Assembly (NCBI GenBank): GCA_013339895.1
Contig: JABACO010000020.1
Coordinates: 6,196,901 to 6,260,900, forward strand
Source of the DNA: Ephydatia muelleri
Taxonomy: Eukaryota; Porifera; Demospongiae; Spongillida; Spongillidae
Length of the DNA: 64,000 nt
Direction: 5' to 3'
In this document: positions 13,727 through 27,470 of the stretch, piece after piece
Numbering within the stretch: position 1 is the first letter of the stretch
Layout of the letters: the number at the start of each line of letters is the position of its first letter
Notes under the pieces: model-generated
What the model saw: only the letters and a program-made list of their open reading frames with translations
Told to the model about the DNA's origin: nothing
Databases searched by the model: none
Program-made: the position numbers and the translations under genes

Positions 13727-14680
13727 AATAGACCATAGCTGTTTATGCTACGCACTCACTGTTCACCTTCCGATCATGGCCAAGATCTATGTATAGGGCC
13801 GGAGACTTGACGAGGCTATGGCAACTGAGGACAACCTAATGCGGCATCATGCAGGGACTCTTGAAAGCGTCAAAAATGAGGTTTCCGCCCTCCTCCCACT
13901 TCACCTCGGACGCGGATGGTAGTTTACAGAAATGCTGTGCTTGACTAAGACTAATGAAGGGGCTGAAGTGTCATACTGGGAAGGAACGTTTTTGTTTGCT
14001 GTAGTTTCTCTTTGGAAATATAAGGACAATTTTGGCTGGAGCCGACGCGAAGGAAACAAAAGGCATCGGGATTGCGAAGCTGGCTTGTAGATTAAGCAAT
14101 CTGTCACACTCGTACATGTACTTGTCGATGCAACCAGCAAAGAATCAAGTTGCTCACTGTCGGCACACTGCCACTGCAATCGTCTATAATTATTTCAATG
14201 ACGTGGCCAGTTGGATCGTTGTCAGTGCGGTTAACAGAATTAAATGGCTGATCATGAGTGACGCTAGCAGGAGAGGGACCAATATTACTGGAATGACTTT
14301 GCTGCACAGTTACAGAGTCTTGCACTTGTGTATTTTGCAGAATAGCGACATGCTTTGACAACAATGAATATTTAATTCGTAGTTAAGTGGTCAAAATTAG
14401 CCCCCCCAGTACATATACATGCAAATGACAAGATGTTTCACAATCTGATTCATATCTTATGCACCCTTCCAGTCACAAGGCCATGGATCTCAACTTAGAA
14501 GAAATAATAAACCGCTCATGCTCAACAACGTTTGCCTAATGGAGTAATAACTTTGAATAGGTTATTGGACATTACGAATAAAACAAAGCCTAAGAATTTC
14601 GATACCAAAAATGGAGTCAGACAATAATGCGAATAATACTGTAATTAGTTTTCACAGGCCGTTTCCGTATTACATTGCCG
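13727..14680. other. Spacer upstream of the myosin gene
   Basis: No recognised gene. Two overlapping ORFs on opposite strands (14032-14358 and 14104-14364) show no known domain and no supporting start context. Confidence 0.55.
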
Positions 14681-14683
14681 GAC

Positions 14684-14691
14684 TATATAAA
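14684..14691 (+). promoter_or_regulatory. TATA box of the myosin gene
   Basis: TATATAAA lies about 160 bases before the ATG at 14847 and is the only strong TATA element in the preceding few hundred bases. Transcription should start about 25-30 bases downstream, giving a 5' UTR of roughly 130 bases if unspliced. Confidence 0.6.
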
Positions 14692-14846
14692 TTGCACCTG
14701 TGCCTATTATAGCAACGCTCTGCAACACTTGCTGCTTCGTGCAATAAACTGTTCGGGCTTTGACGCGAGTTCTCAGTTTCGCTTGTTTACCCACCCATCT
14801 CATCTTTGGTGCGCTTCGGCTTTCCCCCCAAAAAGCCCGCTAAAAG

Positions 14847-16200
14847 ATGACGGACTCGGACCCAAGCGTGTACCTGCGCCCGGGCAGGACCACGGACATT
14901 ACAGAGCAGATGCGAATGTTCGACGCTAAAAAATGGCTCTGGCTGAACGACGAGGAGGAATGCTTCAAGGCCGCCTTCGTCAAGTCGCAGAAAGGAGACA
15001 AGATGGTCGTGGAGCTATCAAACGGCAGCGTAAGCTCGCATGCCTTTTTTTTTCTTGCTGCTTTGGGAAATTCTCACCCCGTAGCATGAATATGGCAGCC
15101 CAGGTATCACTAGCTGAACGAAAAAAAAAAAAAAAAAAACCCAAACAAAACAAAAACAACCCTGGACGCACCCTATGGGATATAGCGATGGATTTTCTTT
15201 GCTTTCTCTCCCTCCGACCCTCGAGCTACATAATCTTCCATCATCCCATCACGTAGGAGGTGACTGTGGACATCAACGCCACGCAGCAGATGAACCCTCC
15301 CAAGTTCGAGAAGATAGAGGACATGGCCAGTCTCACCTACCTGAACGAGGCCAGCGTGCTGCACAACCTGCGGCAGAGGTACTACTCAAGCCTCATCTAC
15401 GTAAGCACTCGTTTGTGTAAACGGCTGTACGCTATAGTATATAAATGATTAAATGCAGCATGACAAAGATACAATGGACCTCGCTCGTTACCCCGCAAGC
15501 AGCAGTAGCCCAAAACCCACCTTGCCCTCCCCCTTATCTCCCTGCATACTGGGACCCCCAACCATGCGACCCTCTCCTTCCCTTCCCTTCTCTCCCTGCA
15601 TACTGGGACCCCCAACCATGTGACCCTCTCCTCCTCCCCTTCCCTTCCCTTCTCTCCCATACTGGAACCCCCAACCATGCGCGAAAGATTGTTGCGCTCC
15701 CCTCTCCTCCTCCCCAACCTTTGCTATGTATGCCCCCCCACAACAACATCGTTTGTTCTGCTCCCTTTTTGTTTTGGCAGTAGGTTGGAAAGGGTGAATA
15801 CAAGATAAGTGGATTAGTTTTATGCTGCAGCAAACAAATATGGTATACACACATCCCTCTGTTGGCAAACTGTGCTGTCTGAAGAGTTTGGGGGTGGAGG
15901 AGCAAATAGTCACTGATACCCCTCCTCCCCCCCCCCCCCCCCCCCCCGCTCTATATGCTGTCATTTCATCCTGAACACTATGTTTGTGTGTGTGTGTGTG
16001 TGTGCAGACCTACTCTGGCCTGTTCTGTGTCGCCATCAATCCTTACCGCATGCTTCCGGTCTACACCAAGACAGTGATCGACATGTACAGGGGCAAGAGG
16101 AAGACAGAGATGCCTCCGCACATCTTTGCAGTGGCTGACAATGCTTACCATGACATGTTGCAAGGTTTGCACTTCACGAAGGTTCCTGTCTTGTGTGATT

Positions 16201-16259
<59 letters not shown>

Positions 16260-17770
16260 TGATTCAGAGAGGGGGAAAGGGGGAGGGACATGCGCCATCT
16301 TTGCATGGGTGAAATAAGCATTCCAACATTTTAGCCTCACATCCTGTGGTTGTGTATGTGGTTGGTGTGTGAAAGGGATTGATACTGTGGATACCTAGGT
16401 TTACGTAACCTAAGCAGATGAGTGGAATTCGTACTAGATATACAATCCGTTGGCTCAACCTACAACTGTAATACCTTGTGTGTGTAAGTGTGGGTGTGTA
16501 TACGTGTGGGGGTGTGTATAGAGTTTGCTTCATTTGTGACTATTTTCCTTTAGATCAAGAAATCAGTCCATTCTGATCACGTAAGCATTGCGAGTGTTTA
16601 TGTATCTTTCACCTTTATTTCTTGTGGGCCACACCTTCCCTCTCCACACACTCCCCACACACCACGCACACACACAGGGGAGAGTCTGGTGCAGGGAAGA
16701 CAGAGAACACGAAGAAGGTCATCCAGTACTTTGCTGTTGTTGCACCTTCGACCCAAAAGCAGCAGGTATGCATGCCGTGTTTCGTCTGTGTGATTATGTT
16801 CAGGTGTGACCTGTGGCAATGGATGTCAAGGCATTAATTATGCTGGAATGCTGGGATGTTGTTAGTACTGTACTCAGCATAGTTGGTGAATCCTTCTGGG
16901 GGATGGAGTGCCGTGAAAGGATGTGTTAGTGTGTGTGGAACAATCCCTTTGAAGGACAGAATGGAGAGTATGGAGCATGCTCTTGAGGGAAAAGGACACA
17001 CAAAGGTGTGGGGCCTGGTGCATGGGAGTGTCGTATTTGGCTATGAAGCTGTTTGTAGCTCTAAATACCTCTGGCCAGCCTGCTATATGGTATGTTGTGG
17101 TGGTGGGAGGAGGCTTGTGTTACAGATATATACATATAGTATGTGTGTTGTGTGTGGGGAAACTGATAGGACTATCGTATGTGTGTTGTGGGGGGGGGGG
17201 GGGGGGGAAACTGATGGGACAACTTACAACATAGATCAATACCTATCCTGTAACAGTTGTGGTTGCAAAGTTCTCCCTAGCATAGTGGAAGGTGTGCATT
17301 TTTTGGGTGTTGGAAAAGGAGAAAAGGAAGTGGTTTGGGTTAGTGTGAATGAGGCACCTGTTTAGCACCCATGCGGTAGTTTTGAGGTGTAATTATTGTG
17401 TTGGACCATTTCAGTCCCTACTTATTTGGCACCTGCTGTTATGGAGGCTACTGGTGACCATATATGGTAAAAATGCGCTCTACTAGCTAAATTAAATTAT
17501 GACAGACGCATTGTGGGAGTTACATGATTAATAAGTGTGTCTGAATGTTATAATAAGCTTGTCTGTTGTGTACTGTTCCTGCTGAACCATTGGCCTTATC
17601 TGACTCATCCCAGACTAACCTTGAAGATCAGGTGATCCAGGCCAACCCTGTACTGGAAGCCTTTGGCAATGCCAAGACCATCAGGAATGACAACTCTTCT
17701 CGATTCGTGAGTGCATCCTCCTCTCTCTCTCTCTCTCTCTCTCCTCTCTCTCCCTCTCTCTCTCTCTCTC

Positions 17771-17804
<34 letters not shown>

Positions 17805-18665
17805 CTCTCCTCCCCTCCCTCCCTCCCTCCCTCTCCTCTCTCTCTCTCCCTCTGCCCTCTCCACAACCCTTCCCTCTCTCCATCTTTTCTCTCTCCTGCC
17901 TGTACTTGTGTTGGCACCTTTGAGTCTTGTTCGCTTCCTTTATTGTCTTGCTAGTATCTTGTTTCACAGAGCCTTGTGACTGGGTTTGGGTGTGTGTTTG
18001 AATTGTTTGTACATGATAATACCTGAACAATCCTCTCATTATCTGACTACCACTCTTGCTCCCTCCTTTTACTCCCTCCCTCTTTCCCTCCCCTCCTTCC
18101 CTTTCTATCTTTCTCATCTCAGGGGAAGTTCATTCGTGTTCACTTTGGCAACCAAGGAAAGATCAGTGGAGCTGATATTGAGTTCTGTAAGGATCCTATT
18201 TCATTGAGAGGGGAGGTGGGGTGGGGTGAATGAGTGGGACCTATTCTAAGATTTCCATTGAACATTCCTGGCAGTTTTGTGGTAGATTGGTCTTTTTTTT
18301 TTAGGTTTCACTTTGTCCATGTCTTCTTTCCACAGACCTCCTTGAGAAGTCAAGAGTCATACACCAGCAGGCTGGAGAGAGGAGCTATCACATCTTCTAC
18401 CAAATCATGGCAGGAGCATCGCAGGACCTGCTGAGTGAGTCTTTGTACCCTGCATGATCGATCCCCTTAAGTAAACAGACAGAATACCTTACCTTATGAG
18501 AGAAGGAAAGCTAGTTTCTGGGAAGTACACAAGGCTTCTTGTTGCAACAGTGGTGTTGTGATGTTGGGCATGGAAGGGTTTGATTTCCTCCTGTTTTTCT
18601 CCACTCCACCTCACTCTTCGTCTTGCACACACACACACACACACACCCCCACACACACACACCCC

Positions 18666-18700
<35 letters not shown>

Positions 18701-19312
18701 ACACACACACACACACAGACAAGCTGCTGCTGAAGCGTCAGCCCAAGAGCTACAGCTTCCTGGCCAATAGCGAGCTGACAGTGGACAATGTTGATGACTC
18801 ACAGATGTTCAAGCTTACACAGGTACACTACATGGCTCCTCCTTCCAGCGCAATCACCCCTCCTAATTTGACTAGCCCACCCCCTGGTTTACACATGCCA
18901 TGTCAAAATAAAACTGCATGGCATGCCATTTAACAGTGCAGAGGGAAGACTTTTTATTTTTGCCCACCCCCTATATTTATATATATTCCGAAACCCACCC
19001 CCTGTTGCAAACTTGGCGGTAAATCCCTGGCAATGCCTTCATACACACATCCTACCCTATTCCCTGATCATACACTGCCTTCATACACACATCCTACCCT
19101 ATTCCCTGATCATACACTGCCTTCATACACACATCCTACCCTATTCCCTGATCATACAATGCAACTCACATGCCTGCAGGCACACATGCACAAATGCACA
19201 TGTTCGCCCCTGGGGCATTCATTCATGCTATAGCACACGAGGTATTTAAGGGATTAGCAATTATTTTTGGAGCCAAAGTTCCAACATGTTTAGAATTCTT
19301 GTGGCAGGTGGG

Positions 19313-19390
<78 letters not shown>

Positions 19391-19433
19391 TGTGTGTGTG
19401 TGCAGTGTGTGTGTGTGGTGCAGTGTGTGTGTG

Positions 19434-19499
<66 letters not shown>

Positions 19500-22400
19500 G
19501 GGGCAAGTGGACATGTGGTGTGTACTCCTAGATGTGTGTATACATATGGCTCTGGCTACAAGCTGACAGCTGTTGGAATGTTGTTGGCATAGTTACGCTC
19601 TGTGTAGAAGTGCATAGTGGTAAGGAGGAGACTGCACTCAGGTGTGTGTTGATGACTTGCAGCAATGTCCCTCCTTCCTCAGGAAGCCATGGAGACCCTC
19701 AGCTTCACGGAGGACGAGCAGATGTTCCTCTTCAAAGTCATTGCAGGTGTGCTCCATTTCGGGAACATCGAGGTGAAGCAGCGACCAAGAGAGGAGTGGG
19801 CCACCATTCCAACAGCTGAAGGTTGGCTCTCCTATCATTTCTGTATGGTGTAAACCCCGCCCCCATCATTTCTGGTGCATCTTTATTGTGTAGTGAGTTG
19901 CATTTAGCATTGCTTCCTGTTGGCACTTGCATAGCACAGATTACTTCCTTTACTGTTGCTACGTACTGTTGCTATTTCCTAAATTACCTTAGACACAAAT
20001 GTGTGATTTAACCCATCACAGCCTTGTCATGCTCTGGATGCTCCTCCCCTTTGGAATTCTAGATCATGTGATCCCCCTCCCCATGGGATTCTAGATCATG
20101 TGATCCCCCTCCTCCTTGGGATTCTAGATCATGTGATCCCCCTCATCCTTGGGATTCTAGATCCTGTCTCAGTGTCCCTCTGTAATGCAGACAAAGAGTA
20201 CCTATAATCCTGTTGTCTTTGGTTCAGGCTTCAGTGTTGGCTGTATGGGTCTTTTGCATTATTCAAATTACTTGTGTTGAATATGCACCATTTATTGGCT
20301 TGCCTTGGACATAGTGACATGTTCTTTGCTGTGCATAGCAGTAGTTTTCAAGTACACTAGCAAAGGCTACAAGATTGTAATAAGGAGTCTATAAGGGCCC
20401 TTGTATACAAGCGTATACAAGGCTTGTAGGGCTCTATGCAAGCATATACAAGGGCTCGTTTGAGGTGACTCAACAGGTTGTGTTGCCTTGTGGGCTTCCC
20501 ACAGGCATGTACACTCTTGTGTGAATACCTAATGTGTGTAATCAGCCATTGCATCTGTACATAGATGTGTAATGGTGTATTTCTGTTAGGGCAGGTGTTG
20601 TGATGTGGTTTTAAAACATTATGCTTTACTCAGACAGATATTTGGGTGCAATCATGAGTAGGGTATCTGTTCCATAAGGGATGATTTCACCACTTGTGCG
20701 ACCATTAAGTTGCATTCCTCATTCTCCCACGAACCCATTCTCCCACGTACTCATTCTCCCACGTACACATTCTCCCACGTACTCATTCTCCCACGTACTC
20801 ATTCTCCCACATACCCACCCCACAGAATGCGACAAGGTGTCACACATCCTTGGCATCAGCTCAGCCGATCTGATGAAGGCTCTGATCAAGCCTCGCATAC
20901 GTGTGGGCAACGAGTACGTCCAGCAAGGAAGGAACATGGATCAGGTGAGCCCTGCTCCCCCATTTTTACCTACCTGCTCTTCATTTTTTTCTCAATTTCT
21001 TTTTTTTTCTTTCTGTCTTCACTCTGTTTGCCAATCCTTCACTTTTCATCTTCACCTGTACCCTCACCTTCCCTCTTTCCTCCCTCCCCCTCCCTTTCTC
21101 CCTCCTTCCTCACCCTCCCTTCCTCACTCCTCCTTCATCTCCTCCTCCCTCCCTCCTCCTCCCCTCCCTCCTCCTCCCCTCCCTCCTCCTCCCCTCCCTC
21201 CTCCTCCCCTCCCTCCTCCTCCCTCCTCCTCCTCCCCTCCCTCCCCTCCTCCTCCCTCCCCTCCCTCCCTCCTCCCCTCCCTCCCTCCTCCCCTCCCTCC
21301 TCCTCCCCTCCCTCCTCCTCCCCTCCCTCCTGCTCCCCTCCCTCCTCCTCCCCTCCTCCTCCTCCCCTCCCTCCTCCTCCCCTCCCTCCTCCTCCCCTCC
21401 CTCCTCCTCCCCTCCCTCCTCCTCCCCTCCCTCCTCCTCCCCTCCCTCCTCCTCCTCCCCTCGCCTCCTCCTCCCCTCCCTCCTCCTACCCCTCCCTCCT
21501 CCTCCCTCCCTCCTCCTTCCCTCCTCTCCTCCTCCCTCCCTCCTCCTCCCCTCCCTCCTCCTCCCCTCCCTCCTCCATTCCTCTTCCCTTCCTCTCAACT
21601 CATAGGTCAAATACTCCATTGGGGCTCTGAGCAAGAGCTTGTACGAGAGAATGTTCCGTTGGCTTGTCTCCCGTGTCAACAAGACCTTGGACACCAAGAC
21701 AAGGAAGAACTTCTTCATTGGAGTGCTGGATATAGCTGGCTTTGAGATCTTCAAGGTATGAGGATGAAGGAGAAACTATCAGGGTTATTTGTCAGCATGC
21801 ATCAATACTCTCTTCTCAATTTCCTCTCCAAACACCCATTTTAGCTGAACTCCTTTGAGCAGCTGTGCATCAACTACACCAACGAGAGGCTCCAGCAGTT
21901 CTTCAACCACCACATGTTCGTGCTCGAGCAGGAGGAGTATCGCAAGGAGGGCATCAATTGGGAGTTCATCGACTTCGGCCTCGACCTCCAACCTTGCATC
22001 GACCTCATCGAAAAGGTTTAAAAAAACAGCCATTCATAATTATCTACCATGATCCAGTCCTTTTATTGATTTGTGTGCTTTTTTTTTTTTTTTCCTGCTT
22101 CAATTTAGCCACTTGGTATCTTCTCGATCCTCGATGAGGAGTGCCTGTTCCCCAAGGCCTCTGATCAGAGCTTCATCAACAAGCTGAACGCCAACCACGC
22201 GGATAAGTCTCCCAACTACATCAAGGCCCAGTTCAAGACTGGAGGGAACACCATTGACTTTGAGGTGGCCCACTATGCAGGAACGGTGGGCTACACCGCT
22301 GCCGGATGGCTGGACAAGAACAAGGACCCGCTGAACGACAACGTGGTGGAGCTGCTGAAGAAGTCAACTGACCCAGGCATTGCTAGCCTGTGGAACGACT

Positions 22401-24159
22401 ATCTTCCTGAAGGTTGGTGAAAGAAAAAAAGTGTTGGGGGTCTCAAGGTTGTATTGCATGTAGAACCAGGAAGTGGTGGGCATTTAACAGGTGTCAGAAG
22501 ATGAATATGTGTACATGTAGTTTTCTGAGAAGTTTAGTGTAGTACACCTGCTTCATTCCACTCCCACCACCTATTTCATTCCACACTCTCATCACTCATT
22601 CCATTCCATCCCTTCTCTTCTCATGTCTTCCTCTCTTCCCTTCCTCCCCCCCTCTCCTCCTCCTCCTCCTCCTCCTCCTCCTTTCACTTGCTCTGCAGGT
22701 GAACGCAAAGGGAAGGGCAGCCAGTTTGTCACCATGGCACACCTCCACAAGCAGTCCCTTAACAACCTCATGACAACGCTTGGCAACACCACACCCCACT
22801 TTGTGCGTTGCATCATCCCCAACGAGATGAAGCGTCCGGGTGTCATTGACGCCCACCTGGTGCTACACCAGCTGAGGTGTAACGGTGTCCTGGAAGGAAT
22901 CAGAATATGCAGGAAGGGTTTCCCCAACAGGCTGTTGTACCAGGAGTTCAGGCAGAGGTGGGGAGATCATTATACACACACATACACACATACACACTCA
23001 CACATGCACACACACATACACGCACATAAACACACATACACACACACATACACACTCACACATGCACACACACATACACGCACATACACACACATACACA
23101 CACATACACACACACATACACACACACATGCACACACACATACACGCACATGCACACACATACACACACATACACACACACACATACACACATACCCACT
23201 CACACATACACAACACATACATGCGCTACAGGTGTATAACACACTTGTCTACCAATCGACAGGCACTACACTGAGGCATGCACACTCGCATATCTGCATA
23301 CAAATGTCTGCAATCTGTACATCGAGTCTGCACATGTCACGCGTACAGTGTAGTGTGCACACTTCACACATGCCAATGTACATATACACAAGTACATATA
23401 CACAAGTACATATGCTCTCAATGCAGATCCCAGTGTTTGGCTGGTGTGATGAGGTCTTGTTGCTCCTTTCAGGTACATCATTCTCGCTCCGAAGTCCATT
23501 CCAGCTGGATTCATGGATGGTCGCAAGGCCACTGAGGCACTTATTGAAGCACTCCAATTGGAGAACACCGAGTATAGGCTCGGACACAGCAAGGTTTGCT
23601 TCTTGTGTAGGCATTGGAGGTGTGTCAGCAATATGGTAGCAACCTGTGAGTGGGCGGGGTCTACTTTTAAACATGGGGACCATCCTTTGGAGATCTGTTT
23701 AGTATGTGTGCTGTAAAAGGAGGCATTTAAGGCTTTTATAGCCTTAGGGGTATCCAGCTGCCCCCAAATAGCCTATTAATAGCAGCATTGCACTACGCTG
23801 ATTATGATGTAATCTTCCTCCTCCCCATACCTTGGCTCGTAGGTGTTCTTCCGAGCTGGTGTTCTCGGTCGTCTGGAGGACATGAGGGACGAGCGGCTGT
23901 CCATTGTGCTCACCCAGTTCCAGTCTTTCTGTCGAGGCTACAGCACCAGAAAAACCTACAGGAAGCTGCTCGACCAGAGGTGAGTGTCCAGAATGAGGGA
24001 ACTGGGATGATAGAGGATTGTCTGACATTAACAGTGCCTTGTTCATATTAGTCATTTGATTATTCATTTTTCTTAAAAGTGTATGTTTAAGGGACTAAAC
24101 AATGTTTAGTGTTCTGGTGAATGCTTGGTGAACCTGATGTCTGCCTGTCTGCTGTCCCT

Positions 24160-24202
<43 letters not shown>

Positions 24203-25770
24203 TGTCCTAGCCAAGCAGTCTGAGGGAGCTCCACCTTATCTTAGGATATCATCTTGTCACAATAGGGTTGTGATTGGTTGATTTGGTTCCAGGTCACACA
24301 ATCCATTAGTCTGGCTAGCCCTCCCCCCCCCCCAAGCACCTCCTACACACCCACTTTGTATGCATCACTACTTGCCTTGTAATGATCCCTATGAGGAGAT
24401 GATGGCACTCAAATGATCCCTATGAGGAGATGGCACTCAAATCATACCACCATGACCAGCGTCATGGCTGGTAGCCCTCCAAGCCGACCAGCGTTAACCC
24501 TTGGCCCACCCCAGTTTGACTCCTTTGGTACCTAATAATAATTGAAGTGCTACATTATTAATAACTTGTTAATAATCGTTATTAATAACTGCCTCTGTTA
24601 TGTCTCTTTCTTATAGACTTGCAATTGCAGTGATCCAGCGCAACGTTCGTAAGCACCTGTTCCTTCGCGACTGGAAGTGGTGGAAGCTGTACACCAAGGT
24701 AAAGCCTCTTCTGAACGTCGCTCGCACAGAAGACGAGCTGCGCCAGAAGGAGGAAGAGCTGAACAAGATGAGGGAGAAGCTGTCCAAGGAGGAGCAGGGA
24801 CGCAAGGCTCTTGAAGACATCAAGACCCAGCTTATGGAGGAGAAGAACCAACTGTTTGTTCAGTTGCAAAGGGTGTGTGGGTGTGGGTGTGGGTTTACGC
24901 ACCTTCTAAATGTACATGTGTTTTGTGCATATATTGATGTGGCATGCTGTGTGTGTGTGTGTTTGTGTTTGTGTGTGTGTGCACGCATGGCCTACGTGTG
25001 TGCATGCGAGGTCCGGGAAGATGTTGACTAACACAGATATGCTATTTGTTTCTCAGGAGCATGATGCATGTGCTGAAGCAGAGGAGAACCTTCAGAGACT
25101 GCTGGGCAAGAAGACTGACCTGGAGGCACACCTACAGGTGAGTTTTAGATGTGCAGGCTTTGTGCTGTTGGCCTATTGTAATTGGTCAACTTTGTGCCTA
25201 ACCCAAAAATAATAATAATAAAATAAAAAATTTCACCACATTGCACATATGGATAAATAGAGTTAAACAACAAAACGGTGTATTGATATAGCTCAATATG
25301 TTTGGATGCAAGTTCACATTAATAACTAGTTATTGCCGTACTATCATGCCATATATGGCAATACAATTTATAATTCTATAGCCAAAAGCAATTAAATGGA
25401 ACACTAATGCCTAACCAAGAGGCTTGGCATGGCATTAGCACGCCACACACTCAACTCCCAACCTCACACACACACACATTCTCTCACACACAGGAACTAG
25501 TCGATCGTTTGGACGAGGAGGTAGAGAACAATGCCAACATCTCTGCCGCTCGCAGGAAGGTGGAGGCGGAGCTTGAGCACCACAAGGAGAGCCTGACGGA
25601 ACTGAAGATCACCCTGGAGCAGACAGTGCAAGAGAAAGCACAGAAGGAGAAGGACTGTGCCACTCTGGACGCTGAACTGGAGAAGGTGAACGAGTCACTG
25701 TCCAGGACGAACAAAGAGAAGACATCTTTGGAGGAGAGGCTGCAGGTACGTTGGGAGGAGGAAGAGAGAG

Positions 25771-25845
<75 letters not shown>

Positions 25846-27330
25846 ATGTGTGTGTGTGTGTGGTGTGTGGTGTGTGTGTGTGTGTGAGTTTAATGTTTAA
25901 AGTAGATTTTGGCATTTTGTTACTGGCCATTCTCCTGACCACACCCCCTTCCTGTCACCTCCCTGTGCTGCAGGAACTCACCAACAGCCTGCAGAACGAG
26001 GAAGACAAGGCTAACAGGCTGTCCAAGCTGAAGATCAAGCTGGAGAGTACCATCCAGGAGACCCATGATGAGCTCCAAAAGGAGAAGGTGGCTCGTGGTG
26101 AGCTAGAGAAGGCAAAGCGCAAGGTGGAGGCAGATCTGAAAAGCGGGCAAGATGCCCTCGAACAGATCAACCGCTCCAAAGCTGAACTGGAGAAGTCGCT
26201 GACAGGGTAGGCTGTGTCTGGCTTGGCATCGTGTATGTGGGCCTTGGGTGTGTGAAGGGCATGGAAAATGGTGTCCTGTTAGTGGTTCATGCCTGTTCTT
26301 TCAACATCTGTGATAATCAAAGACTCTTGTTTGTTTGTTGGTGTTCTTCAACATAACCTCTCATGCCTGTTGTTTCAACATCCGTATGACACTCTTTTCC
26401 CTCCACCACACATTCCTTTGACTCCAATGTGCACACACACATTGTACGTACAAACACATACACAACTACCTACACACTTACACACGTAGTAAAGACAAAG
26501 AGATAGCCGATCTCGTGCAGAAGGTGGAGGAGGACCAGTCCCAGGTGGCTGCCCTCCAGAGGAGGATAAGGGAACTGGAGGCACGTATCGAAGAGTTGGA
26601 GGAGGATCTGGAAAACGAGAGGAGCCAACGCCAGAAGGCAGAGAAGCAGAAAGCTGACCTCACTAAGGAGCTGGAGACACTCCAAGACCAGCTGGAGGAG
26701 GAGGGAGGAGCCAAGACCGCCCAGGTAAGTGTTATGTTGCTGTGTGGGGAGGAGGGGGTAGAGAGGTCCAGGAAAGGGTTGTGTGTGAGGAGAAGAAGGG
26801 ATATGGGGAATTGCTCTGTTGGTTGTGGTAAGGGCATGACTTGGTGGGATGTCAGAGGGACAAATATAGTCTACGAGGTCCCCTTTTATTTGGGGGGGGG
26901 GGCAGGTCTGTATGGGTTTCCATACCAGAGGTCATTAGCAACAGTGTTAGCCTGTTCTGATATCATGGCTCCGTGCCTTTAATTTTTCCACCTCTACCTC
27001 TCTTCATGCCCACACATTTCCCCTCTCCCCACCTCCCATCACTCTCATTGTCCTCACACCACACACACACACTACACCTATCACAGTTGGAGCTAAACAA
27101 GAAACGTGAGGTGGAGTTGGTTCAGCTACGCAAGGATCAGGAGAGAGTGTCAGAGGACCACGAGAAGGTTGTGGCTGACCTGCGCAAGAAGCATGCCCAG
27201 TCGGTGGGCGAGCTGGAAGAGAAGGTGGACTCCTTGCAGAAGGCCAAGGCCAAGCTGGAGAAGGAGAAAGCATCTCTCTCCACCGAGGGTTCTGATCTGG
27301 TGGCACAGGTCCAACAGATGGAGAAGACCA

Positions 27331-27411
<81 letters not shown>

Positions 27412-27438
27412 TGTGTGCGTGTGTGTGTGTGTGTTTTT

Positions 27439-27470
<32 letters not shown>

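Larger units (their letters stand above)
14847..23979 (+). other. MYH: Myosin head exons 1-17 (coordinates)
   Basis: Exons: 14847-15029, 15257-15400, 16008-16164, 16554-16580, 16678-16765, 17614-17706, 18123-18186, 18336-18434, 18719-18822, 19683-19821, 20826-20944, 21606-21755, 21845-22015, 22109-22412, 22699-22957, 23473-23593, 23843-23979. Each boundary has GT/AG and a phase that fits its neighbour, except exon 4. They cover the SH3-like N-terminal region, nucleotide pocket, actin-binding cleft ([13 protein letters not shown]), SH1 helix region ([14 protein letters not shown]), converter and first IQ motif. Confidence 0.93.

Noticed and set aside
14032..14364. Overlapping ORFs upstream of the myosin promoter
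   Set aside because: No recognisable domain, opposite strands overlap, and no splice partners were found.
21110..21754. 214-codon minus-strand ORF rich in Gly/Glu/Arg
   Set aside because: It is the reverse of a pyrimidine repeat in a myosin intron plus antisense of exon 12.
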